Assembly (NCBI GenBank): GCA_014529385.2
Contig: JABFUD020000358.1
Span: forward strand, 1-57,029
Direction of reading: 5' to 3'
DNA: 57,029 bases
Source: Adiantum capillus-veneris
Lineage: Eukaryota; Streptophyta; Polypodiopsida; Polypodiales; Pteridaceae
Below are positions 42,345 to 54,119 of the stretch, piece after piece. Positions within the stretch are counted from its first letter, which is position 1. Each line of letters opens with the position of its first letter. The notes beneath the pieces are model-generated. The model searched no databases and had not been told where the DNA came from. It saw only the letters and a program-made list of their open reading frames with translations. The position numbers and the translations under genes were made by a program.

Positions 42345-42915
42345 GTTCATGGACAACCCAGGTAAAGAGCATTGGCAAGCTGTGAAGTGGATACTTAGGT
42401 ATCTAAAAGGGACAACAACAAATGCTTTGTATTTTGGAGGAACTGATATTTTTCTAGAAGGGTATGCTGATGCAGATATGGCAGGTGACAAAGATACTCG
42501 AAGGAGCACTACTGGATATGTGTTCACGGTTGGAGGCTCAGCAATAAGCTGGGCTTCAAAGCTACAGAAAGTGGTTTCACTTTCTACCACGGAAGCAGAG
42601 TATGTAGCAATGACGGAGGCAAGCAAAGAAATTATGTGGCTTCACAGATTCTTAGAAGAGCTTGGATTCAAACAAGACAATTGTGTCTTGTACAGTGATA
42701 GCCAAAGTGCTATCCATCTTGCGAAGAACTCAACCTTTCATTCAAGGACAAAGCACATTGAGGTGAGATATCACTTCATACGCACTCTTTTGGAAGAGGG
42801 ACAACTAAAGCTAGGAAAGGTGCATACAAGTGAAAATCCTGCAGACATGTTTACAAAGGTGGTCAACAAGGAGAAGTTGAGCTTTTGCTCATCTTCAATC
42901 GGCATTCAAGGATAA
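42263..42915 (+). pseudogene. Copia RNase H, orphaned by the RT deletion
   Basis: This frame overlaps the end of the gag-pol frame in a different phase. It starts at the deletion junction with AVGSLMYAMVWTRPDIAHAVGVVSRFM, the segment that follows RT in Copia polyproteins. RNase H follows: GYADADMAGDKDTRRSTTGY, SLSTTEAEYVAM, LYSDSQSAIHLAKN and the RTKHIEVRYHFIR tail, with the D, E, D and D positions kept. It ends at TAA 42913-42915. There is no start codon of its own, so it is the 3' half of a polyprotein separated by a frameshifting deletion. Confidence 0.92.
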
Positions 42916-42963
42916 GAAGCCAGAATGGAAAGCAGTCACAGGTTTGGTTTGGAGATAAGTCTC

Positions 42964-42975
42964 CAAGTGGGAGAT
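42964..42975 (+). promoter_or_regulatory. Polypurine tract of the Copia element
   Basis: CAAGTGGGAGAT directly precedes the TGTTAAG start of the 3' LTR. This is the standard plant Copia arrangement. Confidence 0.9.
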
Positions 42976-43714
42976 TGTTAAGTATGGAGCCTGATTTACC
43001 CTTGTAATTTTCTGTGGTAAAAGCGCACATTTGTAAGGCCCCCAATATGAGGAGAAGCCATCGTTCACTCACCGGAAACCAAAATTTTCACGGACAAGAA
43101 TCAGGGGCAACTTTAAAGGCCTCGGGGGTGGAGGCCCCCGAGACTTTTTTTCCCCCCGGAATATTCTTTTTCGCCGGAATATTATGGCTGGACGGCGGCC
43201 GGAAAGTGGTCGAAAAGTGGTCAATGGCCGATGGCCAGTGGTCGGAAGTCAATGGCCGATGGGCGGTGGCCGAATTCAAAAGCGGACTTGTCTTCTCAAG
43301 GGCGGCCACACATGGGCGGATTGGAGGGTCCGATTTGGACTTATTCGCACAAGGGCGGCTACACATGGCTGTCTCTCATAAGAGAGGGCAGCCCTTTTGG
43401 CCTATAAAAGGAGGCCATTTCTACACACATTTCATAGTGTGAAGTCGATGCAACAAGGTGAGTGTGAGGTGGTGAGAGTGAAGCAAGGCGGGAGCTCCAT
43501 TAAGGGTATAATCCCTTTGTAAACTACTTCTTGTTTTGAAGTACTAAAGCCATTGAGTGGCTGCTTTCCCGTGGACGTAGCCCACATTGGGTGAACCACG
43601 TATATCGTGTGTACTCTCTCTCTCTCTACTCTATAATCTCGTGTATGTAAATATGTTTCTCTCCATTAAGTAATCTACTCAATTATCTATTTAGCTACGT
43701 CTTATTTTCTAACA
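42976..43714 (+). repeat. 3' LTR of the Copia element (739 bp)
   Basis: It matches 38894-39625. Differences include loss of about 16 bp near 43065, an altered and longer GC-rich block (43210-43270), scattered substitutions and a shorter CT run. It is followed by the CTCAA target duplication. Confidence 0.95.
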
Positions 43715-43719
43715 CTCAA

Positions 43720-46511
43720 CATATGGGTATGCCATCCATCTTTGTTTTTTTAATATGGTTATTCTTAAGCCGTACCTCATAAGCTTTGATAAGTGCGTCT
43801 AGAGGTTCATTCACTTTTTCAACTAGTATGGATACTCCCGAACTTGCATTGTTTGGTTCCTCATTCTTCTCAGGCACTACAACTTTTGGATTTGCAACCT
43901 AGGACTAGTTTGATTCTCAAGTCTTTTTAATATGTGCCTAGTTTGTTTTAGCACCTCAAGTAGAGTTGTCTGTTCATGTTCCTTCCTATCTTTCATGCGT
44001 ACTTTCCTAGCCTTCCAAGTGTGTCATTGGCTTTTTCATTCACAATACTAGGCACATCTGTTCTAGGTTCCTCAATTGTTGGTTTTTCCATTTCTTTTTG
44101 AGCTTGCACTCTTGTGACAACTTGCATAGGTATCACAGTTTCATTTTCAAAACCACTTCTTGACAAGATTGTCTCTAATATATTTAGCATAGTTTTCACC
44201 ATTTTATTTGGGTTTTTCGGGAAATCATTAATCAAATGAGTGATGCCACAATCTCCCGTTTTTCACTTGAGGAGCATTGGCCACAACATTAGGTTGATCA
44301 GTAGGAAAATCTCTAGTTAAATGGTCTCCATGACACTTGAAACAAGGTCCAAGAGTTTTGTGTTTTCTAGGTTGTTGAGCATATGGTCTTTGGGGATATG
44401 TGTTGAGTTTAGCCTCATCCTGATTATCTATGAATGGTAGTGTTCCCTGACTTAGAGTAAACCTTTCACTCTACGCTACGTTGCCCAATATTGACTGGGG
44501 ATTACTAGAGGATGAAACATCATTCTCCTGCTCATATGACTCCATGATCCTTGATAAGTAAGGATCACATGCATGGTGGGGTTTGTAGTTTATCTATTTG
44601 TAATACATCTAAATTTGCATTGGATTGTTCTCTTCCTTGTACTACATATCTCACCACTGCCTGTCGGTGGCACTTGATGGCCCAACACTGGTCTTGGCCC
44701 CTCTACTCATGGGATATGGTTTTTCTGGTCCTGATACACACCTTGGTCGTGGAAGTGCTGGTCTATTTTGTTGATGATGAGGACTTATTGGCATGCTTGC
44801 CTGGTACTGAGGGTTAGGCTGATAAGGCCTTTCCCTAACTTGTCCTCTACTGAATAGTAACATTTCTCAGTTGTAAGGTTTGTCCACTTGCTCTCAATGG
44901 CACACCACTTCTTCTTAGGATATGGCTATGGAAACATGGACCATTGTTGCATCGTAGGATGGTCTCCTCCACATGTGAAGCATTGCCTCAACGATAATAG
45001 TGTGATTTTGGATTCCCAAATTTTACCCTTTTCTTCTCAAGAGCTCTTTTTCAAGCTGCTCAATATTCATCGATGACTGTTGCAGTGCTGTCATCTTTGC
45101 TATATTTGATCTGCTTTCTGTTGAATGAGAATCTATTGAGATAGCTTCCACATCTTGTGATACTACTCCATAGTTATGCAGTTGTCTTCTAGGTAGATAG
45201 CATCTTTTGTGACCTCATCTAAAGTCACGCATTTTTTCAAGTGCATATCCTTCTTGAGGTGCTTGTTCTTAAGCTCCTCAATGAAAAACACTACTTGGAA
45301 ATCTTTCTAAGGTTTCTCACATGGTGGGCACATCTCAATGTATTTCTTGAATTGCAAGGTGGCCTCTCATACTTTTTCATTACTCAACAAAATTCTAAAA
45401 TAGCACTTCTATGTTTCCACAATCTTCCTTTTTCAAATGCTAGAACCAAGTAAGGGTTGTGACTTTCAGGGTTAATCCTAAACCTTCAAATTGGATGCGG
45501 AAATTTGTGGCGTACTCAGCTCTCAATACCTACTTGAATGATGTTGAATGTGCATGGGGATCTCCAGATCCATTGCACTTCAATGCCATGCATTTTGCAA
45601 TTTGAGACGGATGCATGAGCCTTGGCTAAGTAACATATCTCATCTCTCCCGAAGCTCTTGAAAAAGCTTCCTCATAAGGAGGCGCTACCACTCTAGGTGT
45701 AGCTCCCGATGCTTCTCTCATAGTCACAATTGACATTACTCACTCAATATGGTGTGGCATAAATGACCTTGTAACAATTGTATATCCATTTTGACAGGTT
45801 TTGATTTTGACAAGTGACTCCTCATCCAAGAATTTGGAACTTCTAGTGCTCTTGATCCTATCCTATAGGTGCTCTCTACATGGGGTGTAATCTTTGTGAC
45901 TGTATCCATAAAACTTACCTCTTTCTCAGTCAGCTTTTTATGAGCCATTTGATTCAAAGAAATGATAGAAAATACTCAGGAAAGCTTTTCCATCTCTTTC
46001 ATATATGCATATCTATACTCGTGCCCCTTGTTTTCTACCAAAATAGGTCATTTTCTCATTTCAAACTGGTAGACATAAATGTACATCTATTTGATGTTAA
46101 TAAGTTTTATTATGCTCATGTCTTTCTTGATGTAAAGGTTTTTCCACTTCCCTTTTCATCAACTGCCACACTAGAATCATCCACAAGAACTCTCTCAAGC
46201 TCCTTCATGTCTATAAATCTAGCTCTTAGATCATTCTCTAGAGGAGGTCTCTCAATTCCTTCGACAATTTTGTCAACCCCTCTCTCGTCAATGGTCTCCA
46301 TTTTTAATAGCCTCAACTTGCTCCCGATACTCAAGGTTTCCTTAGTCTTCACTAACATATCATTATGATAGATTTCCACATAAATCCTTTCTCCTTTACC
46401 AGTAGTGTAATGGTAGTACATCTGCATGGTTGGTGGAATTTTTGGTTTCCTTGTGGTACCAGCCCCATTTCCCTCACTATGATAACACCTCTCTAGTACT
46501 CTCTTAGCCAT
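43720..46511 (-). pseudogene. gag of element D
   Basis: Minus-strand pieces give a heavily broken gag. The N-terminal frame is open at 46511-46116 (AKRVLERCYHSEGN, ERIYVEIYHNDMLVKT). A capsid-like region lies around 45560-45180 (GSGDPHAH, FEGLGLTLK, TWF, EMCPPCEKP, KKDMHLKKCVTLDEVTKDA), clearly homologous to the element E gag. Two zinc-knuckle-like segments follow: CFTCGGDHPTMQ (about 44975) and CFKCHGDHLTRDF (about 44330, last Cys changed to Phe). RERPYQPNPQYQ at 44840 matches the Pro/Gln linker of E. A charged tail (44235-43993) leads to the Copia junction. Many stops and frameshifts make it non-functional. Confidence 0.68.
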
Positions 46512-46600
46512 AAGGATAGTGAAAGCTTGTTTGGAAGAAGTGTCAGAGACTACCTCTTCTTGAACAGTCGATATGTGTTCTAAGTTAACCTAATTGAAAC

Positions 46601-48632
46601 TCTCTTCAGTAGACCCGCCACTTACCTGATCTCTCAGCAGTCTGGCACCCGCAGTCTGGCACCTGACCTATACCAAGCTCTCAATTTCAAGAAGATGAAC
46701 ATTATGGCAATTTGAAACATGGGTTGTTACCTATAATTCTTTGGACCCCTTGGAACTTCCACCCCACTCCAACTCTCCTCGTGCACCAATCTCCTTGCAT
46801 GTACATGACTCAACACAAACTGAAGCACTGAGGGAGTTATGTCAAGCTAGAAAATTGTGTGTACACAACTTTAATCGACAACAAGACTTCATGCAAAATT
46901 TCCTTGATCAAAGGGCCTACTATTACTCTACAAGACTCTCTTCAATGTGTGGAACCAAAATTTGTCAAAAATTTGTGCTCCTTGCTCTCTGGAGGAAAAA
47001 ATCACAATTTTCTCTTGCCTTTTAACTTAAAAGCTAATTTTCACTCTATCTCTCTCACAAGCATACCACACGCTCCCAAGAATTTAATCATGCACCAACC
47101 CCAACCTGTAGGCTTGTCTCAGGTGGCCACTTGACCCGCTTTTGGTCCACTTCCCAAATAAAAATTGGTCTAATCTCATGCACACTAACTTAATTCAAGA
47201 TTTGAATCTATGGATGTGTTACTTGCATTGAGTTCCTATGGTGCAGGTGTTGGCCCATATCCCTTGAGATAGCAAAAAGTCAGGAAAAAATCACAATTTT
47301 CTCCCAGCATTATAGTGAAAATTCCTAAATGTGATTTCAACTTGATAGGTGTGATGCTTACCTCAAGGTAGACTTTGGTACAAAACTTAGTAAACAATTC
47401 CCCTTTTAGTACAAACTAAGAAAAAAATTGTGTTTTTTTCCTTCACTCCTACTTATGGCCACTCTTTGCAAATGTGGTGAACTCTAAAGTATTCTATCCT
47501 CTTTCAAGAGTATACTTACCAATTTTCACCCCACTTGGACAATTTATTTGACCTCAATCTCAGTTTTAACAATTTCTCAAGTCTAAAAGCTAGCTTTTGA
47601 CTTTATACTCATTCTTGATGCACAAGTTCACTTTTGACTAGATGGGTGACTTTCTTGGACGGTGAATGCATGCCCCAAATCCTGGAAACTTTTGAGCTCA
47701 AGATCTAGAAAAACAAATCGTGATTTTTTCCTAGAATCTCCTAGAAATTCTCTTTTTAGTCTTTTTCCAAGTCTATTGCTTTTATACCACTCTTTTAATC
47801 GTAACAACTAGCCTATAGCTTATTTTAGCCTTGTAGGTTGGAGTCAATAAGAATTTAGCCCTCTTGACACCAAGAAATTGGCTTTTTCTCACACTCTATT
47901 TTAGCCTTGTAGGTTGGAGTCAATAAGCATTTATCCCTCTTGACACCAAGCAATTGGCTTTTTCTCACACTCTATAGATAAACTTGCAACTAATCTTCAT
48001 ACATGTGTTTAATCAAGGAAGTTAAACTCACAGGTCAAATCACAAGTACAATATTGTCTCCAATTCAACTTTACAAAAAAAAATTGCAATTTTCTTCTAC
48101 AAAGGCTGATGACCAACTTTTTGAAAAATTTGATTGTGGTTGTGCATTCATAAGTGCCCTAAGTCACAAGTTTGCAAAGATGCACTATTTTCTTTTGGAA
48201 TTTCATCGATTTTAAATCCGAAACAATAAATATATTTTCAGTAACATGCAGATCAAAAATGATAAGAGTACTTGTCAAAAAAATTGTACTTACTCTACTC
48301 CTACAACAAAAGAAACCAATTTAAAAACAACCTCAAGATACTCAAACAAACAACTCTCTACGTGAACTCTAAAATTTTTATGTTTTCTTGCATTTTTCTT
48401 GCCTAGTGCAAACGTCACCGCTTTGACAACCAATGAAGCCTTACACCAAGATCTAACCCTATCAAAAACACTTACCTTAACTGTATAACACTCTTGTAGC
48501 ACAAAACTCACCACAACAAAACAAGGAGCAAGGAAACCCTGATCTCCTCTTCTTCTAATCTATCCTATCTACTAACCTACCTAAGGAAACTCTATCAAAC
48601 ACATATGTGTTGACACTAGTCTAGGTATTCAT
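46601..48632 (-). other. Leader of element D (PBS to gag), non-coding
   Basis: About 2 kb lie between primer site and gag without a convincing gene. The stretch contains a recurring palindrome-like motif, GGAAAAAAT...ATTTTTTCC, near 46993, 47282, 47419, 47707 and 48073, plus a 76-bp tandem duplication. A sixth motif copy falls in the LTR at 48967. The arrangement parallels the palindromes of the element E leader. Confidence 0.6.
47823..47975. repeat. Tandem duplication, 76-bp period, in D leader
   Basis: Units at 47823 and 47899 both read TTTTAGCCTTGTAGGTTGGA and continue through CTCTTGACACCAAG and AATTGGCTTTTTCTCACACT with only about three differences. It is a recent local duplication. Confidence 0.95.
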
Positions 48633-48650
48633 TCCCCAAAAACGGCACCA
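48633..48650 (-). promoter_or_regulatory. Primer binding site of element D
   Basis: The minus strand reads TGGTGCCGTTTTTGGGGA, one base from the LTR. It belongs to the tRNA-Asp-like class of Athila/Tat elements (TGGCGCCGTTGCCGGGGA) with a T-run in the middle. The one-base spacer matches element E. Confidence 0.8.
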
Positions 48651-48651
48651 A

Positions 48652-49990
48652 TGTCTTGGTACCCAATGCTCAACATCTATCACATCTCAAAAAGAGATGA
48701 AACCAAGACCAAAATGTCAATCCTAGGAAGCAAGTGACTTGACTAGGGCATGGAGGCATGCCCAGAGGTTGAACACAATACACTTCGCTTTGATGATCAA
48801 TGTACATTCTATCTACAAAAAGATAGAATTCTTTCCTCTAATCCCTTCACACATCCACGTGCAAATCCACTAGCAAAACAACTCCAAATGAATCCAAACA
48901 TAATAGGAAACATCCTTACACTATCTCGAACATATCTTGGTCATGAGACTTACAATCTGAGCACTTAGGAAAAATGCAATTTTCTTCAGCAGACTAACTA
49001 TAGGTCACCAACTCAAATATTGAGAATGCCTACTAGGTTCTCCTAAATATTGGGAACCTTGTATAATCAGCAAAATCTCAATACAACACTTGGGTGGTGA
49101 GATAAGTCTCTTGGAAGGTTAAGGAAGTCGATGCTTGGATCTCACAAAGTGATTGCAATGTAGATATCCATAGGTAGTTCTCAATGAGACTAGAACAATA
49201 GTTCCCTCAAAATTTTGATGCGACAACTGTGTGATTCAATGCAAAGAGATAAGCTCACAAGTAGAAACACACAACATACAAAAGAAAACCGTATTTGCTT
49301 CTTAAGTCCTAGACACCCTAGCGGGGAGAGAAAACCACAGAGCAAGAGGTATATGAGGGTGAAAAGAAGTACTTCTTAAGCAAAGAGGCAATATTTTCTA
49401 GTATGCTTACTCCATGAGAAGGCTTTAGACATGGCTATATTAATGGTTAAGGATAAGAAGAAGAAGATCTTCCATGTATTCCCCTGCTTAGGTTTGCATC
49501 CATAGCCAAGTGCTTGAGCATAAGTTCCCATGTGAGAGGGATAGAGAGAGAGAGATTTCTTGCTTTGCCACAATGAGGACTTGCAAAAATGAGAGAGAGA
49601 GAGAGAGAGAGAACTCCAGAATTCTCAAGATCCCCTCTTTTGTCTTCTTGGACACTTGTCAAAGTTCTCACCAAAGTTCTCAAAAGGTTGATACAATCTG
49701 CTCACATCACACAAGAGCTTGGAACTTGATACAAGGAAAGACTTGACTTTACAAGAACATGGCTAGATAACCAAACAAGAACTAGAATGTGACTTACCTT
49801 GCATGAGCCTCATAACTAGAGTTGGAAAGACTGAGGGGCTTGTATCAAAGACGTTGTCAGAAGTTTTTTGGAGCAAGGGATTGCGCATATGTACATATAC
49901 ATGCATGGTGCATCAAATAAAGAATTGCCCATTTTTCAAAGCCAGGTGGTTACGTGGGGCCCACATGTGTACAGGTAGGACAGGGTGTAC
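48652..49990 (-). repeat. 5' LTR of element D (right edge approximate)
   Basis: The plus-strand start TGTCTTGGTACCC abuts the primer site. No second copy is present in the window, so the outer edge cannot be fixed; I place it near 49990, before sequence that seems to belong to element F. GA microsatellites occur at 49546-49556 and 49590-49612. No gene is seen in it. Confidence 0.45.
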
Positions 49991-51070
49991 ATAGTGCATC
50001 GATTTTCACTACTACCAGTACCACTGTGTTTTTTCTACAATAAGGAGGAGTTGGTAATGCGTAAAACTTCTCGAGGAAGCCATCCACGGGCTGACGACAT
50101 GAGGTAAGCAGGTGCGTCAGATGGCATTGAGTGGCGTCAGGAGGTCGACCGGGGTCAATACTTGCACGTGGAGAAGTATGGACACGACGTGGGTGTTTTC
50201 TTGTGATACTTATGCACAAAGGTCATCATGAAGACCACTTTTTGGGGCCACTTCACGTGGTTGCGGGATGCATTTTCTGGAAAAACTGAGCGCCAGGTGT
50301 GCGGATGATGCAAAAAGGTGACAACTATGCACTGCGAGGTCAGTTTTTGGCCTGTTCGGGGTCCGTTTGAGGTCATCTAAAAGGCCACGGGTGGCCAACT
50401 AATAAAGCTATGTGTGGGAAATGAAAAAACTGAGAGAATACCAGAAAAAACGTGGAGAAGAGAGGAAGAACATCCGCAAGTGTGTTTTTGCTGTTTTTGG
50501 AGCATTTTTTGGCCCTAAACTGCTCATCCGAGGTCGGATTTGAGCACTTTGACATTGTAGATTGGGGTTTTTGGGCGTTCCGGACGCAATGGCGCTGTCC
50601 ATTTTCCCAAATTCTTCACAGAGTTTTTGATGTTTTTTTGTGTAATCTTCTCCGGTGAGTGAAGCCTCTGCTTAACTTTGTGGTTGTATCTGGTATATTT
50701 CCTCAATACTCTGTAAACTATTTGTCCCATTGGTGTTGGGCTGAGCTTCATTAAGTCTAAACAATAGCAATTTGCCTCCTTTGAGCTGAATTGAGAGAGT
50801 GTGTGTGAGTGTGTATGTGTGAGTGTTGAGTGGGCAAGTGAAAAATCTCTCTCTTCTCACTCCGTCTGTGTGTTTCCTGTCTCGGCCAGGCTGGTTGTGT
50901 AAGCCGAGTGGTGCCCCATAATGTGTGTGTGTATCATCCCAAGAGTGTGTTTCGGGTCATTGTAGAGGCGTTGTGTGTGTTTCCATCCCGCTCACATTCT
51001 TTTGGCGCCCCCACGGAGGATCTTCTTCGAGTACCTTCTGCTTCGAACTTTAAGCTTCGAGATTCGGGGC

Positions 51071-51098
51071 TACAGGTTACAGGTTACAGGTTACAGGT
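51071..51098. repeat. Four tandem copies of TACAGGT
   Basis: Four exact heptamers are followed by degenerate ATAGGTAG and, farther on, ACAGGTAGCT at about 51123 and 51438. It is not the plant telomere repeat (TTTAGGG). Confidence 0.95.
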
Positions 51099-51721
51099 AT
51101 AGGTAGAGGTGATTCACACAAGTACAGGTAGCTGGAGTACAGTGATATACTAGCAGTGATGTCACTTGCAGTTGTTGTGGGTATGCATCACTTGGCGCCT
51201 ATTTGAGCGCATTGTCTTCTCGATTGTACGTTACTTGTGGAAACTACCATTGTACGCATTTGTGGACCATACTTGGTTGTATTTGGCAGTCCCAGCCATT
51301 TCTCAGACTTGGTCTGGAAGATAGTCATTTCTAAGACTTGACTATACGCGATTTGCATTAGCCTTCGTGTGAGGGTCAATAGAGTGAGGTTTTTATTGAG
51401 CTGGGGGATTCTCAAATGTGGAGATCCTTTCGGTGATACAGGTAGCTAGAGCACCCTTTTCGTGACCTCTCCATAGGCTATGTACTAGTGAGTCCTATTT
51501 GATGCTCGGGTTCTATTGTTGATAGTTTATGCATATATATACAGTCTATATTTTGGGTTCCTACCGCTCTACTTCTGGGGAAACTCTGTCAAAATTTTTC
51601 CAAGTTATGATGGCTGGTTTCTTGGTCTTTTGAGCCATTTATGCTGTTATGCTGCTGAAATTTTGGCAAAATCAGAGGTTAAGTCAGGTGTGCCTTCTTG
51701 GGAGCTTCATGGTTGGCTTTA

Positions 51722-51940
51722 ATGGATTATCAAAATGGCCCTCAATTCACTCCTTTTCATTTAACTCAAAGAATCCAGATAAATGTTCATGTGTCCAGGA
51801 AGATTTTTTTCCAGTAGCGCATAGTCTTTATGTTCGGGCCAATTAGATTACGAGAGATCCTGGAATGTCCTTTGCCTGTTGTTATTCCGATGATTAACTA
51901 TGAAAACTCATTTGATGTGCATGTGTTTGTCCTTATCTAA
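51722..51940 (+). pseudogene. Homologue of LTR-encoded B1/B2 upstream of F gag
   Basis: The frame runs from ATG 51722 to TAA 51938-51940 (72 codons) with one amber codon, TAG, at 51815-51817. It aligns gap-free with B1 over 65 residues, about 30 identical by my count. Shared stretches are IxxNxxxSRxIxFQ, IVFxFGxxRLxEIL and PxIxYxxSFDVxV. Codons for shared residues often differ (AGG/CGA, AGA/AGG, CTG/CTT, TTC/TTT), so this is not recent DNA transfer. It lies about 100 bp before the F gag start. B1, B2 and this frame come from two different Ty3 lineages, so the protein is either old or exchanged between them. Function is unknown. Confidence 0.6.
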
Positions 51941-52042
51941 AGTTGAGCTCCATTGAAGTTTCTGGGGATTGGGTAGTCAAAAGTTTTGGGTTCTTGCACG
52001 TGTGTTCAAAGGGGTTCTCAAAGCATTGTAACTTGGGTAGCC

Positions 52043-52999
52043 ATGGCTTTCTCTTATCCGGAGTTTCATGGAAGAAGTGATGAAGATGTGGAAGATTTTT
52101 TGGAAAAGATGGAGGTTGCCTACATTAGCAACCAGATTCATGACCATGCACAGATGTTACGTCTTCTCCAAATTTGTTTGAAGAGTGATACACGAGTCTA
52201 GTCCAAAGTGTTTGAAGAGGAGTTGCGTGCAGCGGATCCACCTGTAAGATTGAGTTGGGACAATCTGAGGCATGGGTTGGAAGTGGAGTTTGTGAAGATA
52301 GAAGATCCTGACAAAGTGTGGCAAGAAGTACAAGGTTTGCTGCAAAAGGAAGGTGAGCCAGTAGATGCGTACATACGTAAGTTCTCATTGGCATGGGAGC
52401 GGATGTGCAAGGCCTAAGCACCACAGGTACCCCCGCCTGACATGATGAAGAAGGACAGGTTCTTGGCTGGTCTTTGGGAGAATATACGTTGTAGAGTGGA
52501 GCTAAAGAAGCCTAGGACATATGAAGATGCACTAGAGGTAGCAAGGAACAAAGAGTGGAAGTTGAGGAAAATGAGCGAGTTAGAGGTGGAGTCTTTGCCC
52601 ATGAGGTATGAATTTCATCCTATAGAGTCTTCACAAGGTCGCATGTCAGGGGTTCATCATGAACCAGTGGTTCCTGTTACTACTCAGGTTATGCCAGCAG
52701 TGGTCACTACATCGGTGCAAGATGATGGGCTAAGGCAAGACATGAGGCAAGTGGTAGATTTGATGAAGAATCTCAGCCTAAACATGCTAGGTCAAGTGGG
52801 AAATAATCGAGGTCGAGGGAGGTTTGCAAATCAGCCAGGAGGTGAAGAAAGGCCTAGGAATGGTGTTGGACAAAGCAATGGTAGGTTTTGGAGGCAAACG
52901 CCCACATGTTATAATTGTGGAGAGTTTGGTCACATCAGCCCGCAATGTGATAAGCCACCAAGGATGGGGGGAGACATGTATCCATTGCCACCAAACTAG
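52043..52999 (+). pseudogene. gag of element F
   Basis: ATG 52043 opens MAFSYPEFHGRSDEDVEDFLEKME, a typical gag start. The frame continues for 318 codons with two in-frame stops, TAG (52199-52201) and TAA (52415-52417). The capsid domain includes LRLLQICLKSDTRV, LSWDNLRHGLEVEF, VDAYIRKFSLAWERM and DRFLAGLWENIRCRVELKKP. A Gly/Arg-rich stretch (NRGRGRF) leads to one intact zinc knuckle, CYNCGEFGHISPQC (about 52909). The last in-frame stop at 52997 separates it from the protease region. Confidence 0.85.
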
Positions 53000-54119
53000 G
53001 TCAAATGATTATGGCATCGAAATTAAGGGAGACGAAGGAACCAGTGGACTGACCCAGGAGGAAAAGAGAAAGACAAAAGTGCTAAGTGTAGTCACCTTGG
53101 AGAAGGCATCAAAGCTAGAGGATACATTAGTGATGCCTATTGGGAAGAGGACCACAGAGGATAAGGAAGGAAGAAGTGCCCCGGGTCCTAGTAAGAAGAA
53201 AGGAAAGAGCCATGAAAGCGAGGATGTCAAGGCCAAGAGGAAAAGGAGAGCTCGTCGAAAGTTTCATGTTTCAGATTTTCCACTAGGGGATGGGAAATTA
53301 AGCTATGACTTGAAGGAGGATCTGACGAGCAGAAAGGCAGATGTTACTTTTGGGCAGCTTATAGAGATGGTGCCTAAGCTAAAGTGAGAGTGGAAGAGGA
53401 TGGTTAACCCAATCGAGAAAGAGCCAGAGAGAGGTTCAATAAAGGTGTTGGAAATGGATGAGCTACCAGACATTTGTCCAATAGTAGATGTGTGGCATAA
53501 AAGGAAAAATTTGGGACAAGGTTATGTGGATGGTGGAGCCCAAATATGCATCATAACACACTCATGCATTGAGAAGATGGGTCTGGGGTGTTAGGTTTTC
53601 GGATCAGATTGGAAAACCATCAAAAAGTAAAATGCTTGGGTGTTGTAAAGAGCTTAGAAGTGGAGGCATATGATGCAAAGGCAGTGGTTGATTTTCATGT
53701 GATGCTAGCAGGGTTGGGATTATATCCTATTATACTGGGCAGACCATGGTTACGTGCAGTGGGAGCTGTTTAAGATTGGTGACATGGTACGATTAGCCTC
53801 TATGGAAAGACAGGTACCAAGAATCTTTATAATATGGACATAAGGAAACGGTTAGAGGAGCTTTATGAAGATGAGGATGAGTCTAGTGATGAAGACTCTT
53901 CCACGGTGACAGATGAGGACAGTGATAGCACTACCAGCAGTGATGCGCATGCTGATGTTGCATTTCTTTTGATGGACAAAGAAATCCAAGAGTTTGGTTT
54001 AGTTGCATTTGCGAATGAGGTTGAAGATGAAAGTGAAGGGCCTTATGAATTGATTGAAGGGCTGATGCAAACCAAGGTTGAGTTGTCAAAGAAGCAGGAG
54101 TTGATGACACAAATGATCA
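53000..54119 (+). pseudogene. Protease and acidic linker of element F
   Basis: A basic linker (KKKGKSHESEDVKAKRKRRAR, about 53190-53260) and YDLKEDLTSRKADVTFGQL precede the protease core GYVDGGAQICIITHSCIEK (about 53521-53575). DGGA stands at the active site, where D(S/T)G(A/S) is usual, and a frameshift near 53588 follows. The C-terminal part reads VEAYDAKAVVDFHVMLAG and PIILGRPWLRAVGAV. An acidic stretch, EDEDESSDEDSSTVTDEDSDS (53868-53940), connects to RT. The protease would process Gag-Pol. Confidence 0.75.

Larger units (their letters stand above)
38894..43714 (+). mobile_element. Copia element with reverse transcriptase core deleted
   Basis: It has two LTRs (732 and 739 bp), an iMet primer site, one long gag-pol frame, a C-terminal RNase H frame and a polypurine tract. 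Perfect CTCAA repeats flank it (38889-38893 and 43715-43719), inside element D. The LTRs differ by a handful of substitutions plus small indels in a GC-rich part of U3, so the insertion is recent relative to its host. The internal region is only 3.35 kb, about 1 kb shorter than a complete Copia element. Confidence 0.95.
22150..49990 (-). mobile_element. Element D: minus-strand Ty3 element split by C and Copia
   Basis: Its pieces, in element order, are 5' LTR (48652 to about 49990), PBS (48633-48650), leader, gag (about 46500-43720), linker (38888-38592), RT/RNase H (25124-23700) and integrase (23530-22150). The Copia element separates gag from the linker (CTCAA duplicated), and element C separates the linker from RT. 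The minus-strand frame resumes in phase when the C insertion is ignored. The right LTR edge is approximate, and no matching 3' LTR was found to the left. Gag similarity and a tRNA-Asp-like PBS group it with E. Confidence 0.7.
50040..52042 (+). other. Upstream region of element F (LTR/leader), mostly non-coding
   Basis: This should contain the 5' LTR, primer site and leader of F, but without the 3' LTR no boundaries can be drawn and I could not identify a primer site. It holds a GT-rich patch (50795-50825), a heptamer repeat (51071) and one small frame homologous to the B LTR frames (51722-51940). Confidence 0.45.

Noticed and set aside
51071-51098. Telomere-like repeat
   Set aside because: The unit is TACAGGT, not TTTAGGG, and there are only four copies.
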